From NCBI RefSeq assembly GCF_006715005.1, contig NZ_VFMJ01000001.1:310001-374000 (forward strand): 64,000 bases of DNA, written 5' to 3'. This document shows positions 32,696 to 46,644 of the stretch, one piece after another. The position numbers and the translations under genes are program-made. The notes beneath the pieces were generated by a model. It searched no databases and was not told the origin of the DNA. It saw only the letters and a list, made by a program, of their open reading frames with translations. Each line of letters starts with the position of its first letter. The first letter of the stretch is position 1. The DNA is from Serratia marcescens. GTDB taxonomy: Bacteria > Pseudomonadota > Gammaproteobacteria > Enterobacterales > Enterobacteriaceae.

Positions 32696-33244
32696 ATGGC
32701 GCTGAAAGCAACCATTTATAAAGCCGCGGTCAATATTGCTGATATGGATCGTCACTTCTACCACGACGCTACGCTGACGCTGGCGCAACACCCGTCCGAA
32801 AACGAGCAGCGTATGATGCTGCGTTTGTTGGCCTGGATCTGCCATGCCGACGAGCGGTTGGTGTTCACCAAAGGGCTGAGCGCCGACGACGAGCCGGAGA
32901 TCTGGCAGCGCAACGACCACAATGGGCTGGAAATGTGGATCGAGATGGGATTGCCCGACGAGAAGCGCATTCGCAAGGCCTGCAACCAGTCGCCGCGCGT
33001 GGTGCTGTACGCCTACGGCGAGCGTGCCGCGCACGTTTGGTGGCAGGGAATGCAGGGCAAGGTGGCCGGCTACAAGAACCTGAGCGTGCGTTTCCTCGAC
33101 GACGAGCAGCTGGCGCGCCTGACGGCATTGGCCAGCCGCACCATGACGCTGCAGGCAACGCTGCAGGAGGGAACTATTTGGCTGTCCGATGCTCAGAATA
33201 GTCTGGAAATCCAGTTTGCCGAGTGGCAGCAGGCACAGGTGTAA
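32696..33244 (+). CDS. yaeQ: YaeQ family protein
   Basis: Cytosolic protein of 182 residues with a fold related to PD-(D/E)XK nucleases; its biochemical role is unsettled, although early reports linked it to suppression of RfaH loss. Recognised from [33 protein letters not shown] and [15 protein letters not shown]. The ATG follows TAACGAGGTCACCC. arfB begins 3 bases after its stop, so the pair is probably cotranscribed and divergent from yaeP-rof. Confidence 0.95.
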   Translation: MALKATIYKAAVNIADMDRHFYHDATLTLAQHPSENEQRMMLRLLAWICHADERLVFTKGLSADDEPEIWQRNDHNGLEMWIEMGLPDEKRIRKACNQSPRVVLYAYGERAAHVWWQGMQGKVAGYKNLSVRFLDDEQLARLTALASRTMTLQATLQEGTIWLSDAQNSLEIQFAEWQQAQV

Positions 33245-33247
33245 CCG

Positions 33248-33661
33248 GTGCTGGAACTGTCAAGAAACGTAGCCATACCGGATAATGAGCTGGAATTGAC
33301 GGCGATCCGCGCGCAGGGCGCGGGCGGCCAGCACGTGAACAAAACCTCAACGGCGATCCATTTGCGCTTTGACATCCGGGCATCCAGCCTGCCAGAGTAT
33401 TATAAGGAAAGGCTGCTGGCGCTGAATCATCATCTTATTACCGCTGATGGCGTGGTGATTATCAAGGCGCAAGAGTATCGCAGTCAGGAATTGAATCGCG
33501 AAGCGGCGTTGGCCCGGCTGGTCGCGCTGATTCAGCAGGCGATGGTGGTGGAAAAAACGCGCAGGGCGACCAAGCCGACGAAAGGAGCGAAACTGCGTCG
33601 CCTGGAAGGCAAGACGCGTAAAGGCGCCACCAAGGCGCTGCGTGGCAAGGTTCGCACTTAG
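33248..33661 (+). CDS. arfB: Alternative ribosome-rescue factor ArfB (peptidyl-tRNA hydrolase)
   Basis: Release-factor-like protein that frees peptides from ribosomes stalled without a stop codon. 137 residues, GTG start at 33248. The catalytic GGQ is at 26-28 in [15 protein letters not shown]. The C-terminal tail (about 100-137) is rich in K and R, as needed to enter the empty mRNA channel ([20 protein letters not shown]). It is 3 bases after yaeQ and is followed by nlpE after 29 bases. Confidence 0.97.
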   Translation: MLELSRNVAIPDNELELTAIRAQGAGGQHVNKTSTAIHLRFDIRASSLPEYYKERLLALNHHLITADGVVIIKAQEYRSQELNREAALARLVALIQQAMVVEKTRRATKPTKGAKLRRLEGKTRKGATKALRGKVRT

Positions 33662-33690
33662 GAATACATGAACACAGTAGGAGAATAACT

Positions 33691-34374
33691 GTGAAGAAAA
33701 TTACGATAGCCCTGTTCTTGGCGGCAGGCGCACTCTCGTTGTTGGGATGCAACAATCATTATCAGCCGAAGGAACAACCGCTGCAGGCGATGCCGCAGAG
33801 TTATCAAGGATTGTTGCCTTGCGCCGATTGCGGCGGTCTGGACACGGCGCTGTTCCTGGATGAGGACGGCACCTTTGTGCTGCAGGAAACCTACCGCGAC
33901 ACCAAAGACGGCGATCAGACCTTTGCCGACTACGGCAAATGGGCGCGCACTGCGGATAAGCTGGTGCTGACCGACAGCACCGGTGAAAAACGCTATTTCC
34001 GCCCGGTGGGCAAGAGCCTGGAGATGCTGGATCGCAGCGGCGTGCCGATCGAATCCAAGCTGAATTACCGCCTCGAGCCGGTTGAAAAACCGTTGCCTAA
34101 AACCCCGATGGTGATGAAAGGCAGCTACAGCTATATGGCTGACGCGGCGGTGTTCAAAGATTGTGCCACGGGCATCACGTTCCCGGTGGATAACAACATC
34201 GCGCTGGAGCAAGGTTACGCCAAAGCCAACAAAAATGCCGGCGAGCCGGTGTTCCTGACCTTCAATGCGCACTTCAGCGTGCAGCCATCGATGGAAGAAG
34301 GGCAGATAGAGAAGGCGGTGGTGCCGGACGGCAAAATCGCGTTCGACCGCAGCAAGAACTGCAGCAGCAAGTAA
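33691..34374 (+). CDS. nlpE: Envelope stress lipoprotein NlpE (CutF)
   Basis: Outer-membrane lipoprotein that senses lipoprotein trafficking and surface contact and activates Cpx; also linked to copper tolerance. 227 residues, GTG start after AGGAGAATAACT. The lipobox ALSLLGC puts the lipidated cysteine at C20; the next residues are NN, so outer-membrane sorting is expected. The metal-type C44-x-x-C47 motif is in LLPCADCGG. Two more cysteines lie in the C-terminal domain (FKDCATG and KNCSSK), as in the redox-sensing E. coli protein. Confidence 0.95.
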   Translation: MKKITIALFLAAGALSLLGCNNHYQPKEQPLQAMPQSYQGLLPCADCGGLDTALFLDEDGTFVLQETYRDTKDGDQTFADYGKWARTADKLVLTDSTGEKRYFRPVGKSLEMLDRSGVPIESKLNYRLEPVEKPLPKTPMVMKGSYSYMADAAVFKDCATGITFPVDNNIALEQGYAKANKNAGEPVFLTFNAHFSVQPSMEEGQIEKAVVPDGKIAFDRSKNCSSK

Positions 34375-34389
34375 GCGTTTTCGGACATA

Positions 34390-34415
34390 AAAAAACCCGC
34401 CTAGGCGGGTTTTTT
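34390..34415. terminator. Bidirectional terminator between nlpE and proS
   Basis: AAAAAACCCGCC (34390-34401) and GGCGGGTTTTTT (34404-34415) form a perfect stem whose A and T ends give a U-run on either strand. It serves the convergent genes nlpE and proS. Confidence 0.9.
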
Positions 34416-34434
34416 ATTTTCTGGCGTTCGTCGC

Positions 34435-36153
34435 TTAGCGTTTGATCTGGCCCAGCAGGAAATCAACGATTTCGCCGGTTTTAATCATTTGCTTCTCGCC
34501 GACGCGGCGGTTCTTATACTCGATCTCTTCGTTGTCGAGGTTACGGTCACCGATGACGATAGAGTGCGGCACGCCGATCAGCTCCATATCCGCGAACATC
34601 ACGCCCGGACGCTCTTTGCGGTCATCGAGGATCACATCGATGCCGTGGGCGCGCAGGGTGTTGTACAGCTCTTCAGCCAGCGCCTGCACGCGGAACGACT
34701 TGTGCATGTTCATCGGCAGAATCGCTACCTGGAACGGCGCGATGGCGTCCGGCCAGATGATGCCGCGTTCGTCGTGGTTCTGCTCGATGGCGGCGGCCAC
34801 GACGCGCGTGACCCCGATGCCGTAGCAACCCATGGTCAGCACCTGATTGCGGCCGTCTTCGCCTTGCACGGTCGCTTTCATCGCTTCCGAATACTTGGTG
34901 CCGAGCTGGAAGATATGGCCCACTTCGATACCGCGTTTGATCAGCAGCGTGCCCTGACCGTCCGGGCTGGCGTCGCCTTCCACCACATTACGGATATCGG
35001 CCACCTGCGGCAGCGGCAAATCGCGCTCCCAGTTGATGCCGAAGTAGTGTTTGCCGTCAACGTTGGCGCCGGCGCCAAAGTCGCTCATCGCCGCCACGCT
35101 GCGGTCAGCAACCACTGGCATCGGCAGGTTGACCGGGCCGAGTGAACCCGGGCCGGCGCCGACGATGGCGCGAATTTCTTCTTCGGTGGCGAAGGTCAGC
35201 GGCGCAGCTACCTGAGCCAGCTTCTCGGCCTTGATTTCGTTCAGCTCGTGATCGCCGCGCACCAGCAGGGCAACCAGCTTGTGGCCGCTCTCTTCGGCGG
35301 CGTGCACCATCAGCGTCTTCACGGTTTTTTCCACCGGCAGCGCGAATTGCTCGACCAGCTCGGCGATAGTTTTGGCATTTGGCGTATCCACCAGGCGCAG
35401 CGCTTCGCTGGCCGCCGCGCGTGGAGCCGCCGGCGCGACCGCTTCCGCCAGCTCGATGTTGGCGGCGAAGTCGGAACCGGTGGAGAACACGATATCGTCT
35501 TCACCGCTGTCCGCCAGCACCTGGAATTCGTGCGAGGCGCTGCCGCCGATCGAGCCGGTATCGGCCTGCACCGGACGGAAATCCAGGCCCATGCGGCTGA
35601 AGATTTTGCTGTACGCTTCGTACATTGCGTCGTAAGTCTCCTGCAGAGACTCCTGCGAGGTGTGGAAGGAGTAGGCATCCTTCATCAGGAACTCGCGGGA
35701 ACGCATCACGCCGAAACGCGGACGCACTTCATCACGGAATTTGGTCTGGATCTGGAAGAAGTTCAGCGGCAGCTGTTTGTACGAGCTGATCTCGTTGCGG
35801 ATCAGATCGGTGATCACTTCTTCATGCGTCGGGCCCAGCACGAACGGGCGGTCGCCGCGGTCGACGAAGCGCAGCAGCTCGGGGCCGTATTGCTCCCAAC
35901 GGCCGCTTTCCTGCCACAGGTCGGCAGGCTGAACCACCGGCATAGACACTTCGATCGCATTAGCATTGTTCATTTCTTCGCGAACGATGTTTTCAACCTT
36001 TTTCAGAACGCGCAGGCCGGTCGGCAGCCAGGTATAAAGACCGGAGGCCAGCTTGCGGATCATCCCGGCGCGCAGCATCAGCTGGTGGCTGATCACTTCG
36101 GCGTCGGCAGGTGTCTCCTTCAGAGTGGAGAGCAGATATTGGCTAGTACGCAT
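34435..36153 (-). CDS. proS: Prolyl-tRNA synthetase
   Basis: Charges tRNA-Pro with proline; class II synthetase. 572 residues, as in E. coli. Motif 1 region [20 protein letters not shown], motif 2 in [20 protein letters not shown] and motif 3 in [20 protein letters not shown] are all present. The insertion domain of the YbaK type (about 220-410), which clears mischarged alanine, is complete, and the anticodon-binding domain ends the chain. It is transcribed alone toward the bidirectional terminator. Confidence 0.98.
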   Translation of the reverse strand: MRTSQYLLSTLKETPADAEVISHQLMLRAGMIRKLASGLYTWLPTGLRVLKKVENIVREEMNNANAIEVSMPVVQPADLWQESGRWEQYGPELLRFVDRGDRPFVLGPTHEEVITDLIRNEISSYKQLPLNFFQIQTKFRDEVRPRFGVMRSREFLMKDAYSFHTSQESLQETYDAMYEAYSKIFSRMGLDFRPVQADTGSIGGSASHEFQVLADSGEDDIVFSTGSDFAANIELAEAVAPAAPRAAASEALRLVDTPNAKTIAELVEQFALPVEKTVKTLMVHAAEESGHKLVALLVRGDHELNEIKAEKLAQVAAPLTFATEEEIRAIVGAGPGSLGPVNLPMPVVADRSVAAMSDFGAGANVDGKHYFGINWERDLPLPQVADIRNVVEGDASPDGQGTLLIKRGIEVGHIFQLGTKYSEAMKATVQGEDGRNQVLTMGCYGIGVTRVVAAAIEQNHDERGIIWPDAIAPFQVAILPMNMHKSFRVQALAEELYNTLRAHGIDVILDDRKERPGVMFADMELIGVPHSIVIGDRNLDNEEIEYKNRRVGEKQMIKTGEIVDFLLGQIKR

Positions 36154-36273
36154 GGTGTTTTGGTTCCGTTAGAACTGCAAATTGCATCGGGCTGCCAGAG
36201 TGGCGGCCAAAAGTGACAAAAGTGGTTTAGTTTACCAGCGCGAGCGGGTCGCCAAAAGAGAGGCGGCGGAATT

Positions 36274-36981
36274 TTAACGCGGGTCGAGCGCCAACACTTC
36301 GGTATGGCCGTCCAAGACGCGCCAGCGCACGTTGAAATCCAGCAGCCAGACGGCGTAATCCCGTTCGACGTCCTCTCCTTTACGATAGGCGGGACGGGGG
36401 TCTTGCGCCAGCACCTGGCTGATAAAACGCCGTAATTGCGGGTAACGCGCCTGATGTTGCTGCAGCTGCTGCTCGGCCTGCGGCGCGAAACGCACCGGCA
36501 TATCGCCGGCGGGCGCGGCCTGAGCAAAGCCGGCGCGGGCCTGTGGTTGGCTCTCGGCGAACGGCAGATACGGCTTGATGTCCACCACCGGGGTGCCGTC
36601 GACCAGATCGAGGCTGCCCAGTTCCAGCACCACTTCGCCGTTTTTTACTCGCACATCTTTCAGCTCAATGAGCGACATGCCGAGTGGATTGGGGCGGAAG
36701 GTGGAGCGGGTCGCGAACACGCCCATGCGGGCATTGCCGCCTAAACGCGGCGGGCGCACCGTCGGCCGCCAGCCGCCCTCCAGGGTTTGATGGAAAATGA
36801 ACATCACCCACAGATGGCTGAAATCGCTGAGGCCACGTACCGCCTCCGCCTGGTTGTAAGGCGGCAGCAGCAGCAGTTCGCCGCCACCGTCTTCGACCAG
36901 TCCCGGCTGGCGGGGAACGGCGAATTTTTCTTTATACGGCGAGCGGATCACGCCGATCTGCTCGAAAACGAATTCGGTCAT
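36274..36981 (-). CDS. trmO: tRNA(Thr) N6-methyltransferase TrmO (TsaA family)
   Basis: SAM-dependent enzyme that methylates t6A37 of tRNA-Thr to m6t6A. 235 residues, the E. coli length. The N-terminal beta-barrel TrmO domain has IGVIRSPYKEKFAVPRQPGL, then FSHLWVMFIFHQ and RSTFRPNPLGMSLIEL. The C-terminal domain ends DFNVRWRVLDGHTEVLALD. Its ATG lies within the last codons of rcsF (4-base overlap), so it is coupled to rcsF upstream. Confidence 0.96.
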   Translation of the reverse strand: MTEFVFEQIGVIRSPYKEKFAVPRQPGLVEDGGGELLLLPPYNQAEAVRGLSDFSHLWVMFIFHQTLEGGWRPTVRPPRLGGNARMGVFATRSTFRPNPLGMSLIELKDVRVKNGEVVLELGSLDLVDGTPVVDIKPYLPFAESQPQARAGFAQAAPAGDMPVRFAPQAEQQLQQHQARYPQLRRFISQVLAQDPRPAYRKGEDVERDYAVWLLDFNVRWRVLDGHTEVLALDPR

Positions 36982-37382
36982 TTGGACGAGACGTTAAGCG
37001 CCGAGCCCTGGCAGACGGCCTGCTGGTAACAACCGGCGACGCCGCTGACAATCTGGCAGTCGTGCAGCAGCACGGCGTTGGCCTTCATGTAAGACGCGCG
37101 GATTTGCATGCGTTTACGGGCGGTAGCCAGATTCGGTGGGGAGTCTTGTACGGTGGTTTGGCACGATTCGCCGGACACTTCACCCAGATCGCGGAATGGC
37201 TTGCCCACGAGCTCTTCTGCACTTTTGTACAGTTTTACCGGAGCGGGGCGGGCGGCCGGCGTGGTCTTGGCCGGGCTGGTGGTGGTCGGCTTGCTGGTGC
37301 TGCTTGTTGAGGACGGCGCGATACGTTGCGATGAACATCCGGCCAGCGCAAGCGCTAACAAACAGAGAGGTAAAACACGCAT
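36978..37382 (-). CDS. rcsF: Rcs stress-sensor outer-membrane lipoprotein RcsF
   Basis: Senses envelope damage and signals through IgaA to the Rcs phosphorelay; threads through BamA-OmpC-type complexes. 134 residues, as in E. coli. The lipobox LALAGC places the lipidated cysteine at C16. A Ser/Thr/Pro-rich linker covers about 17-48. Cysteines C74, C109, C118 and C124 match the four that form the two non-consecutive disulfides. It is followed by trmO with a 4-base overlap. Confidence 0.96.
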   Translation of the reverse strand: MRVLPLCLLALALAGCSSQRIAPSSTSSTSKPTTTSPAKTTPAARPAPVKLYKSAEELVGKPFRDLGEVSGESCQTTVQDSPPNLATARKRMQIRASYMKANAVLLHDCQIVSGVAGCYQQAVCQGSALNVSSK

Positions 37383-37440
37383 TGAGATTCCTCTGCCTTA
37401 ATGAAAGTGGCGCTATTGAAGCAATCTATGGCGGAAATAA

Positions 37441-37464
37441 CAAGACGGGCCTTGGCCCGTCTTG
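37441..37464 (-). terminator. Terminator hairpin after metQ
   Basis: CAAGACGGGCC and GGCCCGTCTTG flank TT. On the minus strand the stem lies about 30 bases past the metQ stop and is followed by an interrupted U-rich stretch (TTATTTCC). It probably ends the metNIQ transcript. Confidence 0.65.
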
Positions 37465-37496
37465 CAATTATAGGAATAAAATTGGCGAATAAGCGC

Positions 37497-38312
37497 TTAC
37501 CAGCCTTTCACCGCACCGCCGTTGAAGATTTTGTTGGCGGCGGCGTCAACTTCGTCAGACTGATAGGCCTGCACGAATTTCTTCACGTTTTCCGCATCTT
37601 TGTTATCTTCACGCGCAACCAGCAGGTTGACGTAAGGCGAGTCTTTATCTTCCACGAACAGACCGTCTTTCGCCGGCGTCAGGCCGATCTGGCTGGCGTA
37701 GGTGGTATTGATCACCGCCAGCGCGATCTGCTGATCGTCCAGAGAGCGTGGCAGCTGAGGCGCTTCCAGCTCAACCAGCTTCAGGTTTTTCGGGTTCTCG
37801 GTCACGTCCAGCACGGTCGGCAGCAGGCCAACACCGTCTTTCAGTTTGATCAGGCCGACTTTCTGCAGCAGCAGCAGCGAACGGCCCAGGTTGGTCGGAT
37901 CGTTAGGCAGTGCAATCTGAGAACCGTCTTTCAGCTCGTCCAGCGATTTGATTTTCTTGGAGTAACCAGCAATCGGGTAAACAAAGGTGCTGCCGACCGG
38001 CACCAGCTTGTAGCCGCGATCTTTGATTTGCTGATCCAGGTATGGCTTGTGCTGGAAGGCGTTCAGGTCGATATCGCCTTTGCTCAGCGCTTCGTTCGGC
38101 AACACGTAGTCGTTGAAGGTCACCAGCTCAACGTCCAGACCGTATTTCTCTTTCGCCACTTTCTGAGCGACTTCAGCCACTTGCTGCTCTGCGCCGACGA
38201 TCACGCCGACTTTGATGTGGTTTGGATTTTTTTCATCCTGGCCGCAGCCCGCCAGAGCCAGAGTGCCGATCAGTGCGCCAATTGCCGCGATGGATTTAAA
38301 TTTTAACGACAT
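37497..38312 (-). CDS. metQ: Methionine ABC transporter substrate-binding lipoprotein
   Basis: Binds D- and L-methionine in the periplasm and delivers it to MetNI. 271 residues. The lipobox TLALAGC gives the lipidated cysteine C23. NlpA-family signatures include VGVIVGAEQQVAEVAQKVAKE, LVTFNDYVLPNEAL and DLNAFQHKPYLDQQ. Third gene of the metN-metI-metQ operon; 39 bases separate it from metI. Confidence 0.97.
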   Translation of the reverse strand: MSLKFKSIAAIGALIGTLALAGCGQDEKNPNHIKVGVIVGAEQQVAEVAQKVAKEKYGLDVELVTFNDYVLPNEALSKGDIDLNAFQHKPYLDQQIKDRGYKLVPVGSTFVYPIAGYSKKIKSLDELKDGSQIALPNDPTNLGRSLLLLQKVGLIKLKDGVGLLPTVLDVTENPKNLKLVELEAPQLPRSLDDQQIALAVINTTYASQIGLTPAKDGLFVEDKDSPYVNLLVAREDNKDAENVKKFVQAYQSDEVDAAANKIFNGGAVKGW

Positions 38313-38351
38313 ATCCCTTCCTCATTAGACTCGCATTAACATGCTGTGAAA

Positions 38352-39005
38352 CTATTTATGGGTAACGGCTTTGACGATGCGATCGCCGCAGAACTGGATC
38401 AGATAAACCAAAACTACCAGTAATACTAATACGGTATTCATCACTGTGGCGTTATAACCGATATAACCGTATTGGTAACCGATTTGGCCCAGGCCACCGG
38501 CGCCGACCGCACCGCCCATGGCGGAGTAGCCCACCAGGGTGATCAACGTGATAGTCGCGGCGTTGACCAGGCCCGGCAGGGCTTCCGGCAGCAACACTTT
38601 CTTGATGATCTGCATCGGCGTGGCGCCCATGGCGCGCGCCGCTTCCACCAGACCGGACGGGATCTCCAGCAGGGCGTTTTCCACCATGCGCGCGATGAAC
38701 GGCGCGGCGCCCACGGTCAACGGCACGATGGCCGCCTGCAGACCGATAGAGGTGCCGACGATCATGCGGGTAAACGGAATCATCCAAACCAGCAGGATAA
38801 TGAACGGGATGGAACGGAAGATGTTCACCAGCCCGGACAGGATTTTATACAGCGAGTTGTTGGCGATGATCTGCCCCGGGCGGGTGACATACAGCAGCAC
38901 GCCGACCGGCAGGCCGAGCACGAAACCGAAGAAGCCGGAGACAAAGGTCATCATGACGGTTTCCCACACGCCACGCGCCATCAACCACATCATTGCCTCA
39001 GACAT
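38352..39005 (-). CDS. metI: Methionine ABC transporter permease
   Basis: Inner-membrane channel subunit of the methionine importer. 217 residues with five predicted membrane segments. The coupling EAA loop reads [20 protein letters not shown]. Its start lies inside the last codons of metN (8-base overlap), so translation is coupled. No irregularity seen. Confidence 0.97.
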   Translation of the reverse strand: MSEAMMWLMARGVWETVMMTFVSGFFGFVLGLPVGVLLYVTRPGQIIANNSLYKILSGLVNIFRSIPFIILLVWMIPFTRMIVGTSIGLQAAIVPLTVGAAPFIARMVENALLEIPSGLVEAARAMGATPMQIIKKVLLPEALPGLVNAATITLITLVGYSAMGGAVGAGGLGQIGYQYGYIGYNATVMNTVLVLLVVLVYLIQFCGDRIVKAVTHK

Positions 39006-40029
39006 AACCCAGAACCTCTACTTTTACCTGATTTTCTTGCAGGAACTTAATCGTCGCCAGCGCGTCTTCGTCGCTGCCGTGCAGCTCCGCCAGCATCACG
39101 CCGAATTTCACGCCGCCGGCATAATCCATCTGGGCGCTGATAATGTTGTTGTTTACGTTGAAGCGGCGAGCGGCTTCAGACAGCAGCGGCGCATCGACCG
39201 ACTGGCCGGTGAATTCCAGGCGCAGCAGCGGCTGGCGGTCGCCCTGACGTTCCGGCGATAGGCGCGCGGCGTAGTCGTCCGGGATATCCAGATGCAGCGT
39301 GGACTGAATGAACTGCTGGGCCAGCGGGGTTTTCGGGTGTGAGAACACTTCGCTGACGCTGTCTTTTTCGATCAGTTGCCCCTGGCTGATGACCGCGACC
39401 TGGTCGCAGATGCGTTTCACCACGTCCATTTCGTGGGTGATGAGCAGAATGGTCAGGCCCAGACGGCGATTGATGTCTTTCAGCAGTTCCAGGATGGAAC
39501 GGGTGGTGGCCGGATCCAGCGCGCTGGTGGCTTCGTCGCACAGCAGCACTTTGGGGTTACTGGCCAGCGCACGGGCGATCGCTACGCGCTGTTTCTGGCC
39601 GCCGGACAGGTTGGCCGGATAGGCGTCGTGTTTGTCCGCCAGGCCGACCAGCTCCAGCAGTTCGGTCACGCGCTTTTTGATCTCGGCGCGCGGCGTATTG
39701 TCCAGCTCCAGCGGCAGCGCGACGTTGCCGAACACCGTGCGGGAAGAGAGCAGGTTGAAGTGCTGGAAGATCATGCCGATTTGGCGACGGGCGCGCGTCA
39801 GTTCGCTTTCCGACAGCGAAGTCAGATCCTGACCATCGACCAGGACCTGGCCTGATGTTGGGCGCTCCAGCATGTTGGCGCAGCGGATCAGCGTGCTTTT
39901 GCCGGCACCGGAAGACCCGATAACGCCATAGATTTGCCCGGCAGGGACGTGAAGGGTCACGTCAGAGAGCGCGGTAATGGTGCGCGAACCCTGCTGGAAC
40001 ACTTTAGTGATGTTAGAAAGTTTAATCAT
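38998..40029 (-). CDS. metN: Methionine ABC transporter ATP-binding protein
   Basis: Powers D/L-methionine import. 343 residues. Walker [10 protein letters not shown] is at 38-46, the ABC signature LSGGQKQR near 140 and Walker [13 protein letters not shown] just after it. The C-terminal NIL/C2 domain (about 265-343), which binds methionine and gives trans-inhibition, is complete. First gene of metNIQ, driven by a promoter covered by two MetJ boxes. Confidence 0.98.
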   Translation of the reverse strand: MIKLSNITKVFQQGSRTITALSDVTLHVPAGQIYGVIGSSGAGKSTLIRCANMLERPTSGQVLVDGQDLTSLSESELTRARRQIGMIFQHFNLLSSRTVFGNVALPLELDNTPRAEIKKRVTELLELVGLADKHDAYPANLSGGQKQRVAIARALASNPKVLLCDEATSALDPATTRSILELLKDINRRLGLTILLITHEMDVVKRICDQVAVISQGQLIEKDSVSEVFSHPKTPLAQQFIQSTLHLDIPDDYAARLSPERQGDRQPLLRLEFTGQSVDAPLLSEAARRFNVNNNIISAQMDYAGGVKFGVMLAELHGSDEDALATIKFLQENQVKVEVLGYV

Positions 40030-40104
40030 ATTCTTCTTATTTTAGCGTGGTTGCCCGTGGCTAGATAAAAGTAAACCTCGGCGTGGAACCCAGGTATGGG
40101 TCAG

Positions 40105-40133
40105 ATGTTAAGGCGTCTAGACGTCTAAGTCAA
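40105..40133 (-). promoter_or_regulatory. metNIQ promoter with MetJ operator boxes in the spacer
   Basis: Read on the minus strand, TTGACT (40133-40128) and TAACAT (40110-40105) are separated by exactly 17 bp. The spacer is filled by two tandem met boxes, AGGCGTCT (40111-40118) and AGACGTCT (40119-40126), the second a perfect match to the MetJ consensus. MetJ with SAM would block RNA polymerase directly, so the importer is expressed when methionine is short. A third, weaker box overlaps the -10. Confidence 0.9.
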
Positions 40134-40217
40134 CGGACAACGACGTTCTCCGGCGTTCTCAGTGCGGGGTAAAACATGCGATACTGTCAGCGTATACAGG
40201 CCCTCAGGAGCAAAGCG

Positions 40218-40781
40218 GTGACACAAAGCGTTCCAGCAATTTTTCTCGATCGTGACGGTACGATTAACGTTGACCATGGCTATGTCCATGAAATCGACAA
40301 CTTCCACTTTATTGACGGCGCGATTGACGCCTGTCGCGAACTCAAAAAGATGGGCTTCGCGTTGGTGATGGTGACCAACCAGTCCGGCATTGCGCGCGGC
40401 AAGTTCAGCGAAGACCAATTTATGTACCTGACCGAGTGGATGGATTGGTCGCTGGCCGATCGCGACGTCGACTTCGACGGCATCTATTTCTGCCCGCATC
40501 ATCCGGAGGCAGTAATAGAAGAGTATCGTCAGGTGTGTGACTGCCGCAAACCGCAGCCGGGCATGCTGCTGCAAGCGCAGCAGGAATTGAACATCGATAT
40601 GGCCGCTTCTTATATGGTGGGCGATAAACCGGAAGATATGCAGGCGGCGATCGCGGCCGGCGTCGGCACCAAAGTGCTGGTGCGTACCGGTAAGCCGGTA
40701 ACCGAGCAAGGCGAAAAGCTGGCCGATTGGGTGCTAAATAGCCTGGCGGACCTGCCGGCAGCCATCAAAAAGCGGGTTTAA
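40218..40781 (+). CDS. gmhB: D-glycero-beta-D-manno-heptose-1,7-bisphosphate 7-phosphatase
   Basis: Dephosphorylates heptose bisphosphate in synthesis of ADP-heptose for the LPS inner core. The GTG at 40218 (after CAGGAGCAAAGCG) gives 187 residues and aligns with E. coli GmhB at [17 protein letters not shown] nucleophile D11 and acid D13 are in that motif. The zinc-binding cysteines and histidines are in FCPHHPEA and [10 protein letters not shown] longer frame from 40176 has no family support. It is divergent from metN and directly upstream of the rRNA operon, as gmhB is in E. coli (rrnH). Confidence 0.96.
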   Translation: MTQSVPAIFLDRDGTINVDHGYVHEIDNFHFIDGAIDACRELKKMGFALVMVTNQSGIARGKFSEDQFMYLTEWMDWSLADRDVDFDGIYFCPHHPEAVIEEYRQVCDCRKPQPGMLLQAQQELNIDMAASYMVGDKPEDMQAAIAAGVGTKVLVRTGKPVTEQGEKLADWVLNSLADLPAAIKKRV

Positions 40782-40833
40782 TAGGCGTTACGAATGAATG
40801 GTGAGCGGTCAGATAAAAAATGCAGATTATCGC

Positions 40834-40861
40834 TTGTCATTCTGAACCGGCTCCCTATAAT
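40834..40861 (+). promoter_or_regulatory. rRNA promoter P1
   Basis: TTGTCA (40834-40839) and TATAAT (40856-40861) with a 16-bp spacer, followed by the GC-rich discriminator GCGCCTCC, the hallmark of growth-rate-controlled rrn P1. The upstream AT-rich AGATAAAAAATGC is a candidate UP element. Confidence 0.85.
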
Positions 40862-40941
40862 GCGCCTCCATCGACACGGAACATGTGAACAACTTCACAG
40901 AGTATCCGGGGGTCGCAGAGAAAAAATCCTGAAAATTAGGG

Positions 40942-40969
40942 TTGACTCTGAAAGAGGAAAGCGTAATAT
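40942..40969 (+). promoter_or_regulatory. rRNA promoter P2
   Basis: TTGACT (40942-40947) and TAATAT (40964-40969), 16-bp spacer, 108 bp after P1, the usual tandem arrangement. Confidence 0.8.
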
Positions 40970-41008
40970 ACGCCACCTCGAGTTAGCAAGCGAAAGCGCC
41001 TAACTCAC

Positions 41009-41021
41009 TGCTCTTTAACAA
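41009..41021 (+). promoter_or_regulatory. rrn boxA antitermination site (leader)
   Basis: TGCTCTTTAACAA is the conserved boxA bound by NusB-NusE, here 154 bases before 16S. Confidence 0.85.
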
Positions 41022-41024
41022 TTT

Positions 41025-41041
41025 ATCAGACAATCTGTGTG
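41025..41041 (+). other. 16S processing stem, upstream strand
   Basis: These 17 bases, from ATCAGACA to CTGTGTG, are an exact reverse complement of 42746-42762 in the 16S-23S spacer. Together they form the RNase III stem that brackets pre-16S. Confidence 0.85.
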
Positions 41042-41174
41042 GGCACTCCACAAGACGATATCCAGCATCTTCGGATGCAAAAAAATATCAAGTCTTGAAG
41101 AGTGACTAACTGAAGTAAAATTCATGCAGTAAATCTTTGAGCATCGCTTCTCGAGTGGAAGCAAATCAAGCTTT

Positions 41175-42716
<1,542 letters not shown>

Positions 42717-42790
42717 CCTAAAGATATTAGTTCGAGTGGCGTGCTCACACAGATTGTCTGATAGAAAGTAACGAGCAGAAATACCTTTAT

Positions 42791-42867
<77 letters not shown>

Positions 42868-42905
42868 CTTCTTCGAAGTGGAAAAGGTACTGCACGTGAC
42901 TGTAT

Positions 42906-42981
42906 GGGGCTATAGCTCAGCTGGGAGAGCGCCTGCCTTGCACGCAGGAGGTCAGCGGTTCGATCCCGCTTAGCTCCACCA
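42906..42981 (+). tRNA. alaT: tRNA-Ala (anticodon TGC)
   Basis: 76 nt with encoded CCA, starting GGGGCTATAGCTC. The anticodon loop CTTGCAC gives TGC. It is 38 bases after tRNA-Ile; between them a CACTT/AAGTG hairpin with a CTTCG loop is present. Confidence 0.98.
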
Positions 42982-43040
42982 TATAGTCCGGTATTTCAAT
43001 ACTTCAGAGTATATTGGCGACAGTATGCTGCGAAGTATTT

Positions 43041-43052
43041 TGCTCTTTAACA
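43041..43052 (+). promoter_or_regulatory. Second boxA in the 16S-23S spacer
   Basis: TGCTCTTTAACA repeats the leader boxA and reloads the antitermination complex before the 23S gene. The spacer 42717-43188 otherwise holds only the two tRNAs and processing stems. Confidence 0.8.
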
Positions 43053-43188
43053 ATCTGGAACAAGCTGAAAATTGAAACATGACGGCTGAAATTTATCCCT
43101 CCGTAGATGTATTGGGATGAAGAGTAACCTGTCATAGAGTCTCTCAAATGTTTGCAGCGCGAACGATGGAAACATCTTCGGGTTGTGA

Positions 43189-46096
<2,908 letters not shown>

Positions 46097-46098
46097 AC

Positions 46099-46192
46099 AA
46101 CACCGAAGGTGTTTTAGAGAGACAAAATCGTCTGGAACGATTTTGAACAACGCGGAGCGTTGGCCCCGAAGGGGTGAGTATCAGGATGATAC
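46099..46192 (+). other. Five consecutive hairpins in the 23S-5S spacer
   Basis: The 172-base spacer begins with five perfect stem-loops in a row: AACACC/GGTGTT (46099-46113), CAAAATCGT/ACGATTTTG (46123-46145), CAACGC/GCGTTG (46148-46162), CCCC/GGGG (46164-46174) and GTATCA/TGATAC (46178-46192). Four of the five have triloops GAA or GGA. The first is shared in part with E. coli. The second stem begins with a base also used by the 23S processing stem, so the two may alternate. Confidence 0.7.
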
Positions 46193-46268
46193 GAATAATT
46201 TTCAGCGAAGTTCCGAGATTGGTTCTGATGGCGACACGGGAGTGGCGCGGTTGGAATGAAACAGAATT

Positions 46269-46388
46269 TGCCTGGCGGCAATAGCGCGGTGGTCCCACCT
46301 GACCCCATGCCGAACTCAGAAGTGAAACGCCGTAGCGCCGATGGTAGTGTGGGGTCTCCCCATGCGAGAGTAGGACACTGCCAGGCAT
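46269..46388 (+). rRNA. rrf: 5S ribosomal RNA
   Basis: 120 nt from TGCCTGGCGGC to CTGCCAGGCAT; the ends pair to form helix I. Loop regions match enterobacterial 5S. There is no distal tRNA-Asp before the terminator. Confidence 0.98.
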
Positions 46389-46400
46389 CAAATAAAGCCG

Positions 46401-46430
46401 AAAGCCCTGAACTGACGTTCAGGGCTTTTT
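46401..46430 (+). terminator. rrn operon terminator
   Basis: AAAGCCCTGAAC (46401-46412) pairs with GTTCAGGGCTTT (46417-46428), loop TGAC, ending in TTTTT. It sits 13 bases after 5S. Confidence 0.92.
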
Positions 46431-46644
46431 GCTGTGCGTAAAATGAAAAATCCCCGTTGTAATCCACTTCAGCTTTCATCGTACTGTTTAATATTCATCA
46501 CAAAACCAACGCATTGTTTCTCTGAATGTCAGATATTCTTCGTCCGCTATTAAGTTTGGCTGTTAACTTATAAGTAACAATAAAGTAACAACCAGGGCGG
46601 CAGGAAGCCGAACTTCATCATTGCTATGGCTCGGAGAAAACATC

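Noticed and set aside
46621-46644. Longer KgtP start eight codons upstream
   Set aside because: It would place the RBS-like CGGAGAA inside the coding region. ATG at 46645 is well spaced from it and fits the family.
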